This document shows, piece by piece, positions 22,879 to 32,714 of a stretch of DNA of 64,000 nucleotides (positions within the stretch are counted from its first letter, which is position 1; every line of letters starts with the position of its first letter). The stretch is from Omphiscola glabra (taxonomy: Eukaryota > Mollusca > Gastropoda > Lymnaeidae). The DNA is taken from assembly GCA_964017045.1 (NCBI GenBank), contig OZ024810.1:1212111-1276110 (forward strand), written 5' to 3'. The position numbers and the translations under genes were made by a program. Under the pieces are notes generated by a model that was given only the letters and a program-made list of their open reading frames with translations, did not search any database and was not told where the DNA came from.

Positions 22879-23166
22879 AAATTTACCTGAGTATTTGAAA
22901 GCAGCTGGACTCTTTTGAACACAATTTTTTTTAAAATATTTTTTAAAAAATTAAAACTTCAACGGGAATGTATGTTTCATGTGACACGCCATGGTGTCAT
23001 GATGATGACTCTATTAACTGGGCTGTAGTGCCACTGATGACGATGACTCTATTAACTCATTGCATGTTTTTTAATTGCGTATCACATGAAACCTACAGGC
23101 CCATGAAGTTGTAATATTGAAAATTAAAAAGTGAGTTGAAGGGATTTCAAATACTCGGGAAAATTT
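22879..23166. mobile_element. Palindromic MITE with long inverted arms
   Basis: The left edge AAATTTACCTGAGTATTTGA is mirrored at the right by TTTCAAATACTCGGGAAAATTT. The arms can be followed inward to GTTTCATGTGACACGC (about 22974-22989), matched by GCGTATCACATGAAAC (23077-23092). Both arms are thus about 90-110 bp, including the related AACTTCA and TGTA words in order. The central ~85 bp holds a direct repeat of GATGACTCTATTAACT (about 23003 and 23043). No ORF is present, so it is non-autonomous. The inverted repeat runs through the likely target site, so no clear target duplication can be set and I leave the superfamily open. Confidence 0.72.
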
Positions 23167-23182
23167 CATGTCAGAAAATTTC

Positions 23183-23482
23183 TGTCTGTCAGTAGCCTTC
23201 AACCAGTACCATTCTGTATGTCATTAACATTCAATCAATACCATTCTTTATGTCAGTAACCTTGAATCAATTCCATTTTATCGGTCAATAACATTCAATC
23301 AGTACCATTCTATCGGTCAATAACATTCAATCAGTACCATTCTATCGGTCAGTAACCTTCAATCAGTACCATTCTATCGGTCAGTAACCTTCAATCAGTA
23401 CCATTCTATCGGTCAGTAACCTTCAATCAGTACCATTCTATCGGTCAGTAACCTTCAATCAGTACCATTCTATCGGTCAGTA
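23183..23482 (+). repeat. Minisatellite, 32 bp unit, ~9.3 copies
   Basis: The unit is CAGTAACCTTCAATCAGTAC plus CATTCTATCGGT. The left copies are diverged (CTGTATGTCATTAACATT) and the right copies near-identical. Confidence 0.94.
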
Positions 23483-23594
23483 TATGTTAATATCTATAGT
23501 AACTTTGTGTAAAACTACAAGTCTGTCGCACAATTACTAACATAAGGACTTTTTTTCAATAAATCAAATCACAATTTGAGTATTTTTATCGACT

Positions 23595-23693
23595 CTAAGA
23601 ATGCTGTACATGGAATCAAGCAGACATCTAAGAATGCTGTACATGGAATCAAGCGAACATCTAAGAATGCTGTACATGGAATCAAGCGGACAT
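23595..23693 (+). repeat. Tandem repeat, 33 bp unit, 3 copies
   Basis: CTAAGAATGCTGTACATGGA begins at 23595, 23628 and 23661. Copies differ only near AAGCAGAC/AAGCGAAC. Confidence 0.93.
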
Positions 23694-23780
23694 ATTTAAA
23701 CATGGTTCTAAAATCTTGAATCCGTTGACAACTTTATAGATATAATCAGGGTACAATCACTTTGTAACCACGAACCCGTA

Positions 23781-23900
23781 ATGTCACGCGCATTATGTCA
23801 CTGTCACATGCATTAAGTCAAAGTCACTTGCATTAAGTCAGTGTCACATGTATTAAGTCAGTGTCACATGTATTAAGTCAGTGTCACATGCATTAATTCA
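23781..23900 (+). repeat. Minisatellite, 20 bp unit, ~5.5 copies
   Basis: The unit is GTGTCACATGTATTAAGTCA. The early copies are variants (TGTCACGCGCATTATGTCA). Confidence 0.9.
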
Positions 23901-23920
23901 ATGCTGTTATTAAAATTAGT

Positions 23921-24122
23921 TCTAGACACACACAGTGTGTGAGACTATAGTTAGTTCCAGACACACACAGTGTGTGCTACTATAGTTAGTTCCAGACACA
24001 CATAGTGTGTGCTACTATAGTTAGATCCAGACACACACAGTGTGTGATACTATAGTTAGATCCAGACACACATAGTGTGTGATACTATAGTTAGATCCAG
24101 ACACACACACTGTGTGAGATTA
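23921..24122 (+). repeat. Minisatellite, 35 bp unit, ~5.8 copies, with inverted repeat
   Basis: The unit is CCAGACACACACAGTGTGTG plus CTACTATAGTTAGTT. ACACACA and TGTGTG are inverted, so each unit can form a small hairpin. Confidence 0.93.
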
Positions 24123-24355
24123 TCCTCATTCAGACATTAAATACAAGTGCAACTAGGTATAACACATTAAGAGAGAGAAAACTACATCCGGTTTAAAGGG
24201 GTGGGGTTAGAATTGGGCGAGGGCGTGAGATGAGGGAATGAGGGTGTGTGATTTGTAGGGGAGGGTGCAGAAGAGGGATTTTGATGGACAATATTGATGT
24301 AGGTGCGGCATGGGGGGCGCTACTGTGGAGAAGTTGGTGTGTGGTAGGAGGTATG
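24123..24355. other. Unique spacer grading into purine-rich repeat
   Basis: G-rich on the plus strand from about 24190. No gene seen. Confidence 0.4.
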
Positions 24356-24617
24356 TTGTGAAGATGAATAGGAAAATGAATGGGTACGTGGGCGGGGAGG
24401 TGGATGGGTGGATAGACGGAGTGGTGGATGGCGAGATGGATGAGGATGTGGATGGAAAGGTGGATAGTGATGTGGGCGGTGAGATAGACAGGGAGATGGA
24501 TGGGGAGGTGGACAGAGATGTGGACGATGAGAGAGACGTGAAGATGGATGGGGAGATGAATAATGAGGTGAACGGTGATATGGATGGGGATATGGACGGG
24601 GAGGTGGATGTGGCAAG
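24356..24617 (+). repeat. Degenerate purine-rich array, ~12 bp unit
   Basis: Loose copies of GGGGAGGTGGAT and GATGGATGGGGA, strongly purine-biased on the plus strand. The unit length gives D/E/V/G-rich frames on the plus strand and H/I/P/S-rich frames on the minus strand. No domain, start context or splice structure supports coding. Confidence 0.8.
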
Positions 24618-25089
24618 GTCTGAGCAGGAGGTGATGTGAAGTGAAAAATGTAGATAACATAACCGCCACCCCTTATTGTCCCCCTCTCCACCCCTCTCCC
24701 CAATTAGAGTCGTCTGTTCAACACAGCAATGTGCATTTGGAAACAAGAAACGCGAGACACTGATTGAAACCAAAACACAATTACTATTGGTAGTGTTATC
24801 GAACTGAGGGTGCTTACAGTTACCACCCATGGTGCAGGTGCACCCCATTGGCTGGCCTCCAACCACCTTCACCCACCCACCCACCTGACAGAGCATGCCG
24901 TGTAGTCACCTGTTAGGTCTGGTTAGTGTCCACTGGGTTAACAGGTGTTCGCGGATTAGATCAAATCCTTTCACGCCGCCGATAATAACGGATTACACGC
25001 GCGGCTTTCACACCCTCGCGCGCGCCTCGAACTCACGCTATCAGCACAGCCATCAGTTCACCGGCTTGAACCTAACTCAGTCGGAACTG
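24618..25089. other. Unique spacer with CpG-rich patch
   Basis: A CpG-dense stretch lies at about 24970-25035 (words CACGCCGCCG, ACACGCGCGGC, CGCGCGCGCC). It is unusual for this AT-rich window, but no adjacent gene is recognisable, so a promoter role is unsupported. Confidence 0.4.
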
Positions 25090-25548
25090 CCTCTGATTAC
25101 ACTATCGTGACCCCTAGTGGTGAGCTCTGTTCTGATTACACTATCGTGACCCCTAGTGGTGAGCTCTGTTCTGATTACACTATCGTGACCCCTAGTGGTG
25201 AGCTCTGTTCTGATTACACTATCGTGACCCCTAGTGGTAAGCTCTGTTCTGATTACACTATCGTGACCCCTAGTGGTGAGCTCTGTTCTGATTACACTAT
25301 CGTGACCCCTAGTGGTGAGCTCTGTTCTGATTACACTATCGTGACCCCTAATAGTGAGCTATGTTCTGATTACACTATCGTGACCCCTAGTGGTGAGCTA
25401 TGTTCTGATTACACTATCGTGACCCCTAGTGGTGAGCTATGTTCTGATTACACTATCGTGACCCCTAGTGGTGAGCTATGTTCTGATTACACTATCGTGA
25501 CCCCTAGTGGTGAGCTCTGTTCTGATTACACTATCGTGACCCCTAATG
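25090..25548 (+). repeat. 39-bp minisatellite family, block A, ~11.8 copies
   Basis: The unit is GATTACACTATCGTGACCCC plus TAGTGGTGAGCTCTGTTCT. The open frame (TPSGELCSDYTIV, 13 residues per unit) follows from 39 being divisible by three. First block of a three-block family that continues to 26512. Confidence 0.96.
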
Positions 25549-25868
25549 GTTAGCACTGCTCTTACTTCATCTTGTTGGCTCTTCGGAGTAAGCACTGCTC
25601 TTACTTCATCTTGTTGGCTCTTCGGAGTAAGCACTGCTCTTACTTCATCTTGTTGGCTCTTCGGAGTAAGCACTGCTCTTACTTCATCTTGTTGGCTCTT
25701 TGGAGTAAGCACTGCTCTTACTTCATCTTGTTGGCTCTTCGGAGTAAGCACTGCTCTTACTTCATCTTGTTGGCTCTTCGGAGTAAGCACTGCTCTTACT
25801 TCATCTTGTTGGCTCTTCGGAGTAAGCACTGCTCTTACTTCATCTTGTTGGCTCTTCGGAGTAAGCAC
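25549..25868 (+). repeat. 39-bp minisatellite family, block B, ~8 copies
   Basis: The unit is GCACTGCTCTTACTTCATCT plus TGTTGGCTCTTCGGAGTAA. Copies are nearly identical; the one change I see is TTTGGAG. Aligned at AGC it matches about 22 of 39 positions of the block A unit (hand count), so it looks like a diverged sister subfamily. Confidence 0.95.
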
Positions 25869-25989
25869 TGCTCTAATTACACCATCATCACCACTAGTGG
25901 TAAGCGTTGCTCATATGACACCATCACCCATAGTGGTTAGCACTGCTCTGATCACACCAGCATGCCACCTAGTGGTAATCACGTATCCC
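25869..25989 (+). repeat. 39-bp family, transitional A-like units, ~3 copies
   Basis: Units such as GCACTGCTCTAATTACACCA followed by CTAGTGGTAA combine block B starts with block A bodies. They bridge blocks B and C. Confidence 0.85.
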
Positions 25990-26512
25990 AAACATAATAT
26001 TGAACCCTAGTGAACAGCACCTCTCACATAACAACATGTTGAACCCTAGTGAACAGCACCTCTCACATAACAACATGTTGAACCCTAAGGAACAGCTCCT
26101 CTCACATAACAACATGTTGAACCCTAATGAACAGCACCTCTCACATAACAACATGTTGAACCCTAGTGAGCAGCACCTCTCACATAACAACATGTTGAAC
26201 CCTAGTGAGCAGCACCTCTCACATAACAACATGTTGAACCCTAATGAACAGCACCTCTCACATACCATCCTGAACCCTAGTGAACAGCACCTCTCACATA
26301 ACATCCTGAACCCTAGTCAACAGCACCTCTCACATAACATCCTGAACCCTAGTCAACAGCACCTCTCACATAACATCCTGAACCCTAGTCAACAGCACCT
26401 CTCACATAACATCCTGAACCCTAATGAACATCACCTCTCACATAACATCCTGAACCCTAGTCAGCAGCACCTCTCACATAACATCCTGAACCCTAGTCAG
26501 CACCACCTAAGT
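25990..26512 (+). repeat. 39/36-bp minisatellite family, block C, ~14 copies
   Basis: The unit is GAACCCTAGTGAACAGCACC plus TCTCACATAACAACATGTT (39 bp). From about 26270 a 36-bp form (ACATCCT in place of ACAACATGTT) takes over. It matches block A at about 24 of 39 positions, including CCCTAGTG. Confidence 0.95.
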
Positions 26513-26941
26513 ATTATTGTAATTATTAAGGCGTAGATCATTTTACCACAGCGATAGTATAACGAAGACGCCCTTGCAGAAAGGTGTTCACAGGAAGGGG
26601 GGGGGTGTGTGGTTAGAGGCAATCTGAAAAATATGTAATAAAATAATTGTCTAATCCCTCTGTCAACACTAAGCTGGCGATGGAAGGAGAGGGGAGAGCA
26701 ATACGAAGGTGTCAATCATATATTGATGAACAGGGGGGGGGGGGGGAAGAGGGGGTATTTTCCATTCTGCGCGCCCCTGCTGCTTTTCCTTCTCTTGACC
26801 CTGGTCAGGTTCACCTTGTTCTGGGGTAGCCGTCTCTCTTGTTCCCTGGTAATCTATAAGGCATCTTGGGTGTAGCAATGGGAACAAGACACACTGACAA
26901 GCACCTTAAAAACAAAGCACGGAATAACGGGACAGAGGGAA
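26513..26941. other. Unique spacer, no gene seen
   Basis: Contains a G14 run at 26733-26746. Short frames on both strands lack recognisable homology. Confidence 0.4.
26733..26746 (+). repeat. Poly-G tract, 14 bases
   Basis: G14 followed by AAGAGGGGG, a potential G-quadruplex former. Confidence 0.9.
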
Positions 26942-27118
26942 CAATGGAACATGCGGGTGTCTAAGTCTGTGTCCAGTGGAACGTGGGTGTGTTTAAGTCT
27001 GTGTTCAATGGAACGTGGGTGCGTTTAAGTCTGTGTTCAGTGGAACATGCGGGTGTTTACGTCTGTGTTCAATGGAACATGCGGGTAAGTGTTTGTTCAT
27101 TAGAACATGAGGGTGTTT
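26942..27118 (+). repeat. Minisatellite, ~32-33 bp unit, ~5.5 copies
   Basis: The unit is GGAACATGCGGGTGTTTAAG plus TCTGTGTTCAAT, with CGTGGGTG variants. Confidence 0.88.
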
Positions 27119-27438
27119 CAGAGTGTCTAGGAAAGGACTCTCTATAGCTAAGGACAGATTAGAGAATAACCTTGAACTTTGACACCGCCCCGCGAGATTA
27201 CTTTAAAAAAAACCTGTGATGTAACTCAGAGCGTACGGTCCTTGGGTGTTTTGGGGACCGGCGGGGTGGGGAGCGCTAGGGGAGGGTCAGGTAAAGGTTC
27301 TGGCATGGGGTTCCTGTTAATGGGTCAGGTAGGGGGGGGCCTGGTACGGGAAGGGAGAGGTACAGGAAATTCCCCAATAAATCTTTGTTCTCACACGAGG
27401 TCTCTGTCCTGTGAAAATGGTGTATCTTATAAAGCAGT
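27119..27438. other. Unique spacer, no gene seen
   Basis: G-rich plus strand at about 27250-27370. An open frame that starts at 27179 runs into the following C-rich repeat and is not supported. Confidence 0.4.
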
Positions 27439-27789
27439 TACCCCACCCTACATCACCCCCACCCTACACCACCCCCACCCTACATCACCCCACACTACAC
27501 CTCCACACTGCATCACCCCCACACTGCATCACCCCCACCCTACATCACCGCCACCCTACATCACCCCCATCCTACATCACCTCAACCCTACATCACTCCA
27601 ACACTTCATCACCCCCACACTGCATCACCCCAATCTACATCAGCCCAACCCTACATCACCCCCACACTACATCACCCCCACCCTACATCACCCCCACACT
27701 ACATCATCCCCCCCTACATTACCCCCATACTACATCATCCCCACCCTACATCCCCACACTGCATCACCCCAACCCTGCCTCACCCCCGT
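27439..27789 (+). repeat. C-rich minisatellite, ~15-16 bp unit, ~22 copies
   Basis: Imperfect copies of CTACATCACCCCCACC, with CACTACATC and CACTGCATC variants. Frames rich in T/P/H/S are periodicity artefacts. Confidence 0.88.
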
Positions 27790-27902
27790 CCTCGATTCAC
27801 CAGCAATCAGGTAAAATCTGTGTTATGCCTGGAAAAACACAAGATTGTGAGAGGTGCACACGTACATGTGCACAAGGCTCATGTTTGAACATCTTCAGCC
27901 TT

Positions 27903-28012
27903 TCATCATCATCATCATCATCATCAGGTCCAATAGTCCTTCGACCGTTGGGGCGCCACAGATGACATGTACACTATTCTTCTCCATTCCTCTCGGTCTT
28001 CAGCCTTTAGTA
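27903..28012 (-). mobile_element. LINE C-terminus with (TGA)n tail
   Basis: On the minus strand, just inside 28012, the frame reads LKAED then DREEWRRIVYMSSVAPQRSK and stops in a run of TGA codons (the TCATCA microsatellite at 27903-27926). A final DRxEWRRxVxxSSVAPxRS is a common end of non-LTR retrotransposon ORFs in invertebrates, with a short simple-repeat 3' tail. Only the last ~30 codons remain. The clade (RTE-, I- or Jockey-like) cannot be set from this fragment. Confidence 0.62.
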
Positions 28013-28145
28013 TAGTCCCAACTGATATTGTATATACTTATTGTGCAGTGCAGATAATAATAAACTTATTATTGGGATTATCGATCACCAGTGAGCTGAT
28101 GAGATTGTTTTTCGGGGGTGTAAGGGTCGGTCATATATATATCTA

Positions 28146-28316
28146 TTATCTTGTAATCAAGATATCTATAGTCTTGTAATTAATACATCAATATTCTTAT
28201 AATCGATACACCTTTAGTCTTATAATCGATACACCTATAGTCTTATAATCGATACACCTATAGTCTTATAATCGATACACCTATAGTCTTATAATCGATA
28301 CACCTATAGTCTTGTA
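28146..28316 (+). repeat. Minisatellite, 23 bp unit, ~7 copies
   Basis: The unit is CTTATAATCGATACACCTAT plus AGT, containing the palindrome ATCGAT. The left copies have AATCAAGATATCTATAG. Confidence 0.92.
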
Positions 28317-28344
28317 AAGGTTAACCGGTTAACCCTGTACTCGG

Positions 28345-29142
28345 TTAAGTCTGGATCCAAGAAAGAAAACTCAACGAAGAAACATCGAGGAGCCATCGAG
28401 GAGCCATCGAGGAGCCATCGAGGAGCCATCGAGGAGCCATCGAGCCAAAGTACAAAGAAAATACGCAAAGTGCGGACTCGTTGCATTTTAATCCGACGAT
28501 TCTAAAGTCCCATTGTGCCAACTCTGTAACGCAGCTTTATGGAACGAGGCACCGGTTCATTGAATTTTGAAGAGACACTTAGCCAAACATCCAGCCGTGA
28601 AGTACAAAGCGAGACAATGCTGCGAAGGGTCTCAAAATGTGACAAGATAAACAATCGAAGAAACTCACGAATTACATGAAGCTGTCTGAAAAGTGATTGA
28701 TTGCAAGCTATTGAGTTGCGTGATTGTTGGCAGAATTTAAAGAAGCGAATACAGAAGCACAATCAGTCATTGTGCCAGCATACGCAATCGGCATTTGAAA
28801 GCTGCTTAGAAAGGATGCCGCCGAAAAAGTCAAGACAGCTCCTATGTCTTACGATACAAGTTCGCGTAGATTCGAAGACATGTGGTCACATTTAGAATAT
28901 CAGGTTCGCGGGCACTTTGAAGCGCCTGGAGAGGAATTGTCTCAGTTGTGATGTCTTCGAATCCATGAAACCGCTCATGTAAGTGGGAAAAGTTCAAGGT
29001 CTCGCTCTCATTTGATTTATAAAATATGAACGTTTTGTCAACGTGTATTTAGTTTGCGACCACTTGGAAAGCAAGACGAGTGGCAAAGACATTTTTGAGT
29101 TGGTGAACGAAAGTCAGTTGAATTTTAAACTTCAATGGTAGA
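28345..29142 (+). pseudogene. Decayed ZBED5-like hAT transposase with BED finger
   Basis: The plus-strand translation gives an interrupted but ordered match to ZBED5/Buster-type hAT transposases. RKYAKCGLVAF, a stop, and DDSKV lead into the BED zinc finger PLCQLCNAALWNEAPVH, a stop, then ILKRHLAKHPAVKYKARQCC, which keeps the C-x2-C and H-x4-H spacing (about 28460-28610). Further on come KDAAEKVKTAPMSYDTSSRR (about 28811-28870) and KYERFV...LVCDHLES followed by KTSGKDIFELVNESQLNFKL (about 29020-29130). These match, in order, the family's LxxEAAxKVxxVPLSNDTVSRR and LFCxxLETxTxGxDIFxLV regions. There are several in-frame stops and at least two frame changes (finger and last part share a phase, the middle is one base off). 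The 3' half is missing: the frame ends where a 19-bp array begins. It is a dead transposon relic, not a host gene. Confidence 0.72.
28383..28445 (+). repeat. Minisatellite, 11 bp unit, ~5.7 copies
   Basis: CATCGAGGAGC repeats at 11-base steps. It lies inside the 5' part of the decayed transposase, just before the RKY-BED region, so it is a later expansion within the relic. Confidence 0.93.
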
Positions 29143-29372
29143 ACTGTGACACCGTGGAACAAATGTGACATCATGGAACTAATGTGACATCATGGAACTA
29201 ATGTGACATCATGGAACTAATGTGACACCGTGGAACAAATGTGACATCATGGAACTAATGTGACATCATGGAACTAATGTGACATCATGGAACTAATGTG
29301 ACATCATGGAACTAATGTGACACCGTGGAACAAATGTGACATCATGGAACTAATGTGATACCTTGGAATAAA
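29143..29372 (+). repeat. Minisatellite, 19 bp unit, 12 copies
   Basis: The unit is GTGACATCATGGAACTAAT. A second form, GTGACACCGTGGAACAAAT, recurs after every three to four normal copies (about 29143, 29221, 29316), giving a loose higher-order pattern. It abuts the truncated transposase, whose last codons end in TGTGACACCG. Confidence 0.94.
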
Positions 29373-29397
29373 CACAGAGATTTTCCCCTGTGGGGTC

Positions 29398-29592
29398 CAC
29401 ACAGAGAAGATTGTCCAATTCATGGTCAAAGAGAAGATTGTCCACTGCATGATAAGAAGAGAAGATTGTCCACTGTGTGATCCACACAGAGGAGATTTCC
29501 ACTGCATGATCCATACAGAGAAGATTGTCCACTGTATGATCCACACAAGGGACATTGTCCACTGCATGATCCATACAGTGAAGATTTTCCAA
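29398..29592 (+). repeat. Minisatellite, ~30 bp unit, ~6.5 copies
   Basis: The unit is CAGAGAAGATTGTCCACTGC plus ATGATCCACA. Indels of a few bases occur in the left part. Confidence 0.88.
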
Positions 29593-29651
29593 ATAATTTT
29601 AAAAAACGAGAGAGACTTCTTCTGATTGACGTCGAAAAGCAAGCTTGTTAG

Positions 29652-31153
29652 TGTTGTAGCCTCGCTTCAATTTGATATACTCTCGAAGGCAGCCAGAACC
29701 TTCTTGTTAGACGGCGTTGTAGCCTCGTTTCAATTTGTTATACTCTCGAAGGTCGAAACAATCTTCTTGTTAGACGACGTTGTAGCCTCGTTTCAATTTG
29801 ATATACTCTCGAAGGTCGAAACAATCTTCTTGTTAGACGACGTTGTAGCCTCGTTTCAATTTGATATACTCTCGAAGGCAGCCAGAACCTTCTTGTTAGA
29901 CGGCGTTGTAGCCTCGTTTCAATTTGTTATACTCTCGAAGGTCGAAACAATCTTCTTGTTAGACGACGTTGTAGCCTCGTTTCAATTTGATATACTCTCT
30001 AAGGCAGCCAGAACCTTCTTGTTAGACGACGTTGTAGCCTCGTTTCAATTTGTTATACTCTCGAAGGTCGAAACAATCTTCTTGTTAGACGACGTTGTAG
30101 CCTCGCTTCAATTTGATATACTCTCGAAGGCAGCCACAACCTTCTTGTTAGACGGCGTTGTAGCCTCGTTTCAATTTGTTATACTCTCGAAGGTCGAAAC
30201 AATCTTCTTGTTAGACGACATTGTAGCCTCGTTTCAATTTGATATACTCTCGAAGGTCGCCACAACCTTCTTGTTAGACGACGTTGTAGCCTCGTTTCAA
30301 TTTGTTATACTCTCGAAGGTCGCCACAACCTTCTTGTTAGACGACGTTGTAGCCTCGTTTCAATTTGTTATACTCTCGAAGGTCGAAACAATCTTCTTGT
30401 TAGACGACGTTGTAGCCTCGTTTCAATTTGATATACTCTCGAAGGTCGCCACAACCTTCTTGTTAGACGGCGTTGTAGCCTCGTTTCAATTGGTTATACT
30501 CTCGAATGTCGAAACAACCTTCTTGTTAGACGGCGTTGTAGCCTCGTTTCAATTTGATATACTCTCGAAGGTCGAAACAACCTTCTTGTTAGACGGCGTT
30601 GTAGCCTCGTTTCAATTTGATATACTCTCGAAGGTCGCCACAACCTTCTTGTTAGACGACGTTGTAGACTCGTTTCAATTTGATATACTCTCGAAGGTCG
30701 AAACAAACTTCTTGTTAGACGACGTTGTATCCTCGTTTCAATTTGTTATACTCTCGAAGGTCGAAACAACCTTCTTGTTAGACGACGTTGTAGCCTCGTT
30801 TCAATTTGTTATACTCTCGAAGGTCGAAACAACCTTCTTGTTAGACGACGTTGTAGCCTCGTTTCAATTTGTTATACTCTCGAAGGTCGAAACAACCTTC
30901 TTGTTAGACGACGTTGTAGCCTCGTTTCAATTTGATATACTCTCGAAGGTCGAAACAACCTTCTTGTTAGACGACGTTGTAGCCTCGTTTCAATTTGTTA
31001 TACTCTCGAAGGTTGAAACAACCTTCTTGTTAGACGACGTTGTAGCCTCGTTTCAATTTGTTTTACTCTCGAAGGTCGAAACAACCTTCTTGTTAGACGA
31101 CGTTGTAGCCTCGTTTCAATTTGATATACCCTTGAAGGTCGCCACAACCTTCC
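29652..31153 (+). repeat. Minisatellite, 63 bp unit, ~24 copies (541-codon spurious ORF)
   Basis: The unit is GTTGTAGCCTCGTTTCAATT, then TGATATACTCTCGAAGGTCG, then about 23 more bases ending TTAGACGAC. One frame from 29626 to 31251 is open for 541 codons and reads VVASFQFDILSKVETTFLLD-type 21-residue repeats. Differences between units are almost all amino-acid changing (GAT/GTT, GAC/GGC, GCAGCC/GTCGAA), and I find only two or so silent ones, which argues against protein-level selection. There is no signal peptide, domain or splice context. I annotate it as a noncoding array. Confidence 0.9.
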
Positions 31154-31284
31154 CATTAAATGAATATGATAAAATAACTCACTGTAACCACACAAACATC
31201 TACTTTTTATCAGGTGTGCCGCGAAAATGGTCAGTAGTGTTCCGTAATTAAAAAAAAAGGTTCTGAATAACTGTATTGTGTTGG

Positions 31285-31690
31285 ATGACAGGTGATGTGT
31301 GGGTTTTCTTACAGGTGGCGTGCATGTTGGATTACAGGTGGTGTTTGGATTGGATGATAAGTGGTGTGTGGGTTGGCTTACAGCTCGTGATGGGTTGGCT
31401 TACAGGCGGTGTGTGGATTGGCTTACAGGCGATGTGTGGGTTGGCTTACAGGCGGTGTGTGGGATGGCTTACAGGCGGTGTGTGGGTAGGCTTACAGGCG
31501 GTGTGCGGGTACAATTACAGGCGGTGTGTGGGTTGGCTTACAGGCGGTGTGTGGGTACGCTTACAGGCGGTGTATGGGTTGGATTACAGCTCGTAATGGG
31601 TTGGCTTACAGGCGGTGTGTGGGTTGGCTTACAGCTCGTGAGTGGGTTGGCTTGCATGGCGTATGTGGATTGGGTTACATGTTGTATGTG
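31285..31690 (+). repeat. Minisatellite, 23 bp unit, ~17 copies
   Basis: The unit is GTGTGTGGGTTGGCTTACAG plus GCG, with CTCGTGATG variants at about 31383, 31590 and 31633. The edges are more diverged. Confidence 0.93.
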
Positions 31691-32142
31691 GTTCGGTCCA
31701 TAGTTTTTTTTTGTTGGTGTGACTGTTTTGTTCAGAAAGAACTCTGCCCTCGGTACCTTTGCGTCGCCGCCAAACTACCAAATATATTTATTTGTAAAAC
31801 ATTACGTGAGCGGACGAAGGCTGTGGCATTAACGACTCAGATAATTTAATCTTTAAAACTTAATTTTAGCCTCTCCACTCATAACACATATTTTGTGCAA
31901 TCATTGTCAAGTGCAGAATTGACTAAACATATGACAGGAGGCAAGCATTTCAGAAAATGTATTAGACAAACCCCCTGAAAGGCCATTAGCTGGAACTCTT
32001 GGTTTCGTCATGGCTTCCAGCCCCACCAATCACCCGGTTTTTTTCGGGGAGAAGCGCTTGAAACCACTTGTGCACAAAGAAACCCGCCTTAGTGCGCTTC
32101 ATTAACTCCAAGTACGAGAGGTTTTTTTTTCCTTTTGGCTTG
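31691..32142. other. Unique interval, no gene seen
   Basis: Single-copy sequence with no recognisable coding frame, RNA gene or transposon end. Confidence 0.4.
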
Positions 32143-32714
32143 CATTAGTGTAGAGACTTTCGTTGAATGTTGAGAGTAAGGCGAGGACTCAAAGCATTAG
32201 TGTAGAGACTTTCGTTGAATGTTGAGAGTAAGGCGAGGACTCAAAGCATTGGTGTAGAGACTTTCGTTGAAAGTTGAGAGTAAGGCGAGGACTCAAAGCA
32301 TTGGTGTAGAGACTTTCGTTGAAAGTTGAGAGTAAGGCGAGGACTCAAAGCATTAGTGTATAGACTTTCGTTGAATGTTGAGAGTAAGGCGAGGACTCAA
32401 AGCATTAGTGTAGAGACTTTCGTTGAATTTTGAGAGTAAGGCGAGGACTCAAAGCATTAGTGTAGAGACTTTCGTTGAATGTTGAGAGTAAGGCGAGGGC
32501 TCAAAGCATTAGTATAGAGACTTTCGTTGAATGTTGAGAGTAAGGCGAGGGCTCAAAGCATTAGTGTAGAGACTTTCGTTGAATGTTGAGAGTAAGGCGA
32601 GGGCTCAAAGCATTAGTGTAGAGACTTTCGTTGAATGTTGAGAGTAAGGCGAGGGCTCAAAGCATTAGTGTAGAGACTTTCGTTGAAAGTTGAGAGTAAG
32701 GCGAGGACTCAAAG
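32143..32714 (+). repeat. Minisatellite, 52 bp unit, exactly 11 copies
   Basis: The unit is CATTAGTGTAGAGACTTTCG, then TTGAATGTTGAGAGTAAGGC, then GAGGACTCAAAG. The array starts and ends on whole units. Variants (AAAGTTG, GGGCTC, ATTGGTG) group in neighbours, consistent with local copying. Confidence 0.97.

Noticed and set aside
24207..24896. 229-codon minus-strand frame with S/T/P-rich body
   Set aside because: Most of it is the purine-rich 12-bp array read in reverse. Overlapping frames are equally open.
27179..27814. 211-codon plus-strand frame rich in T/P/H
   Set aside because: The C-rich 15-16 bp repeat gives open frames in more than one phase, and the 5' part has no recognisable domain.
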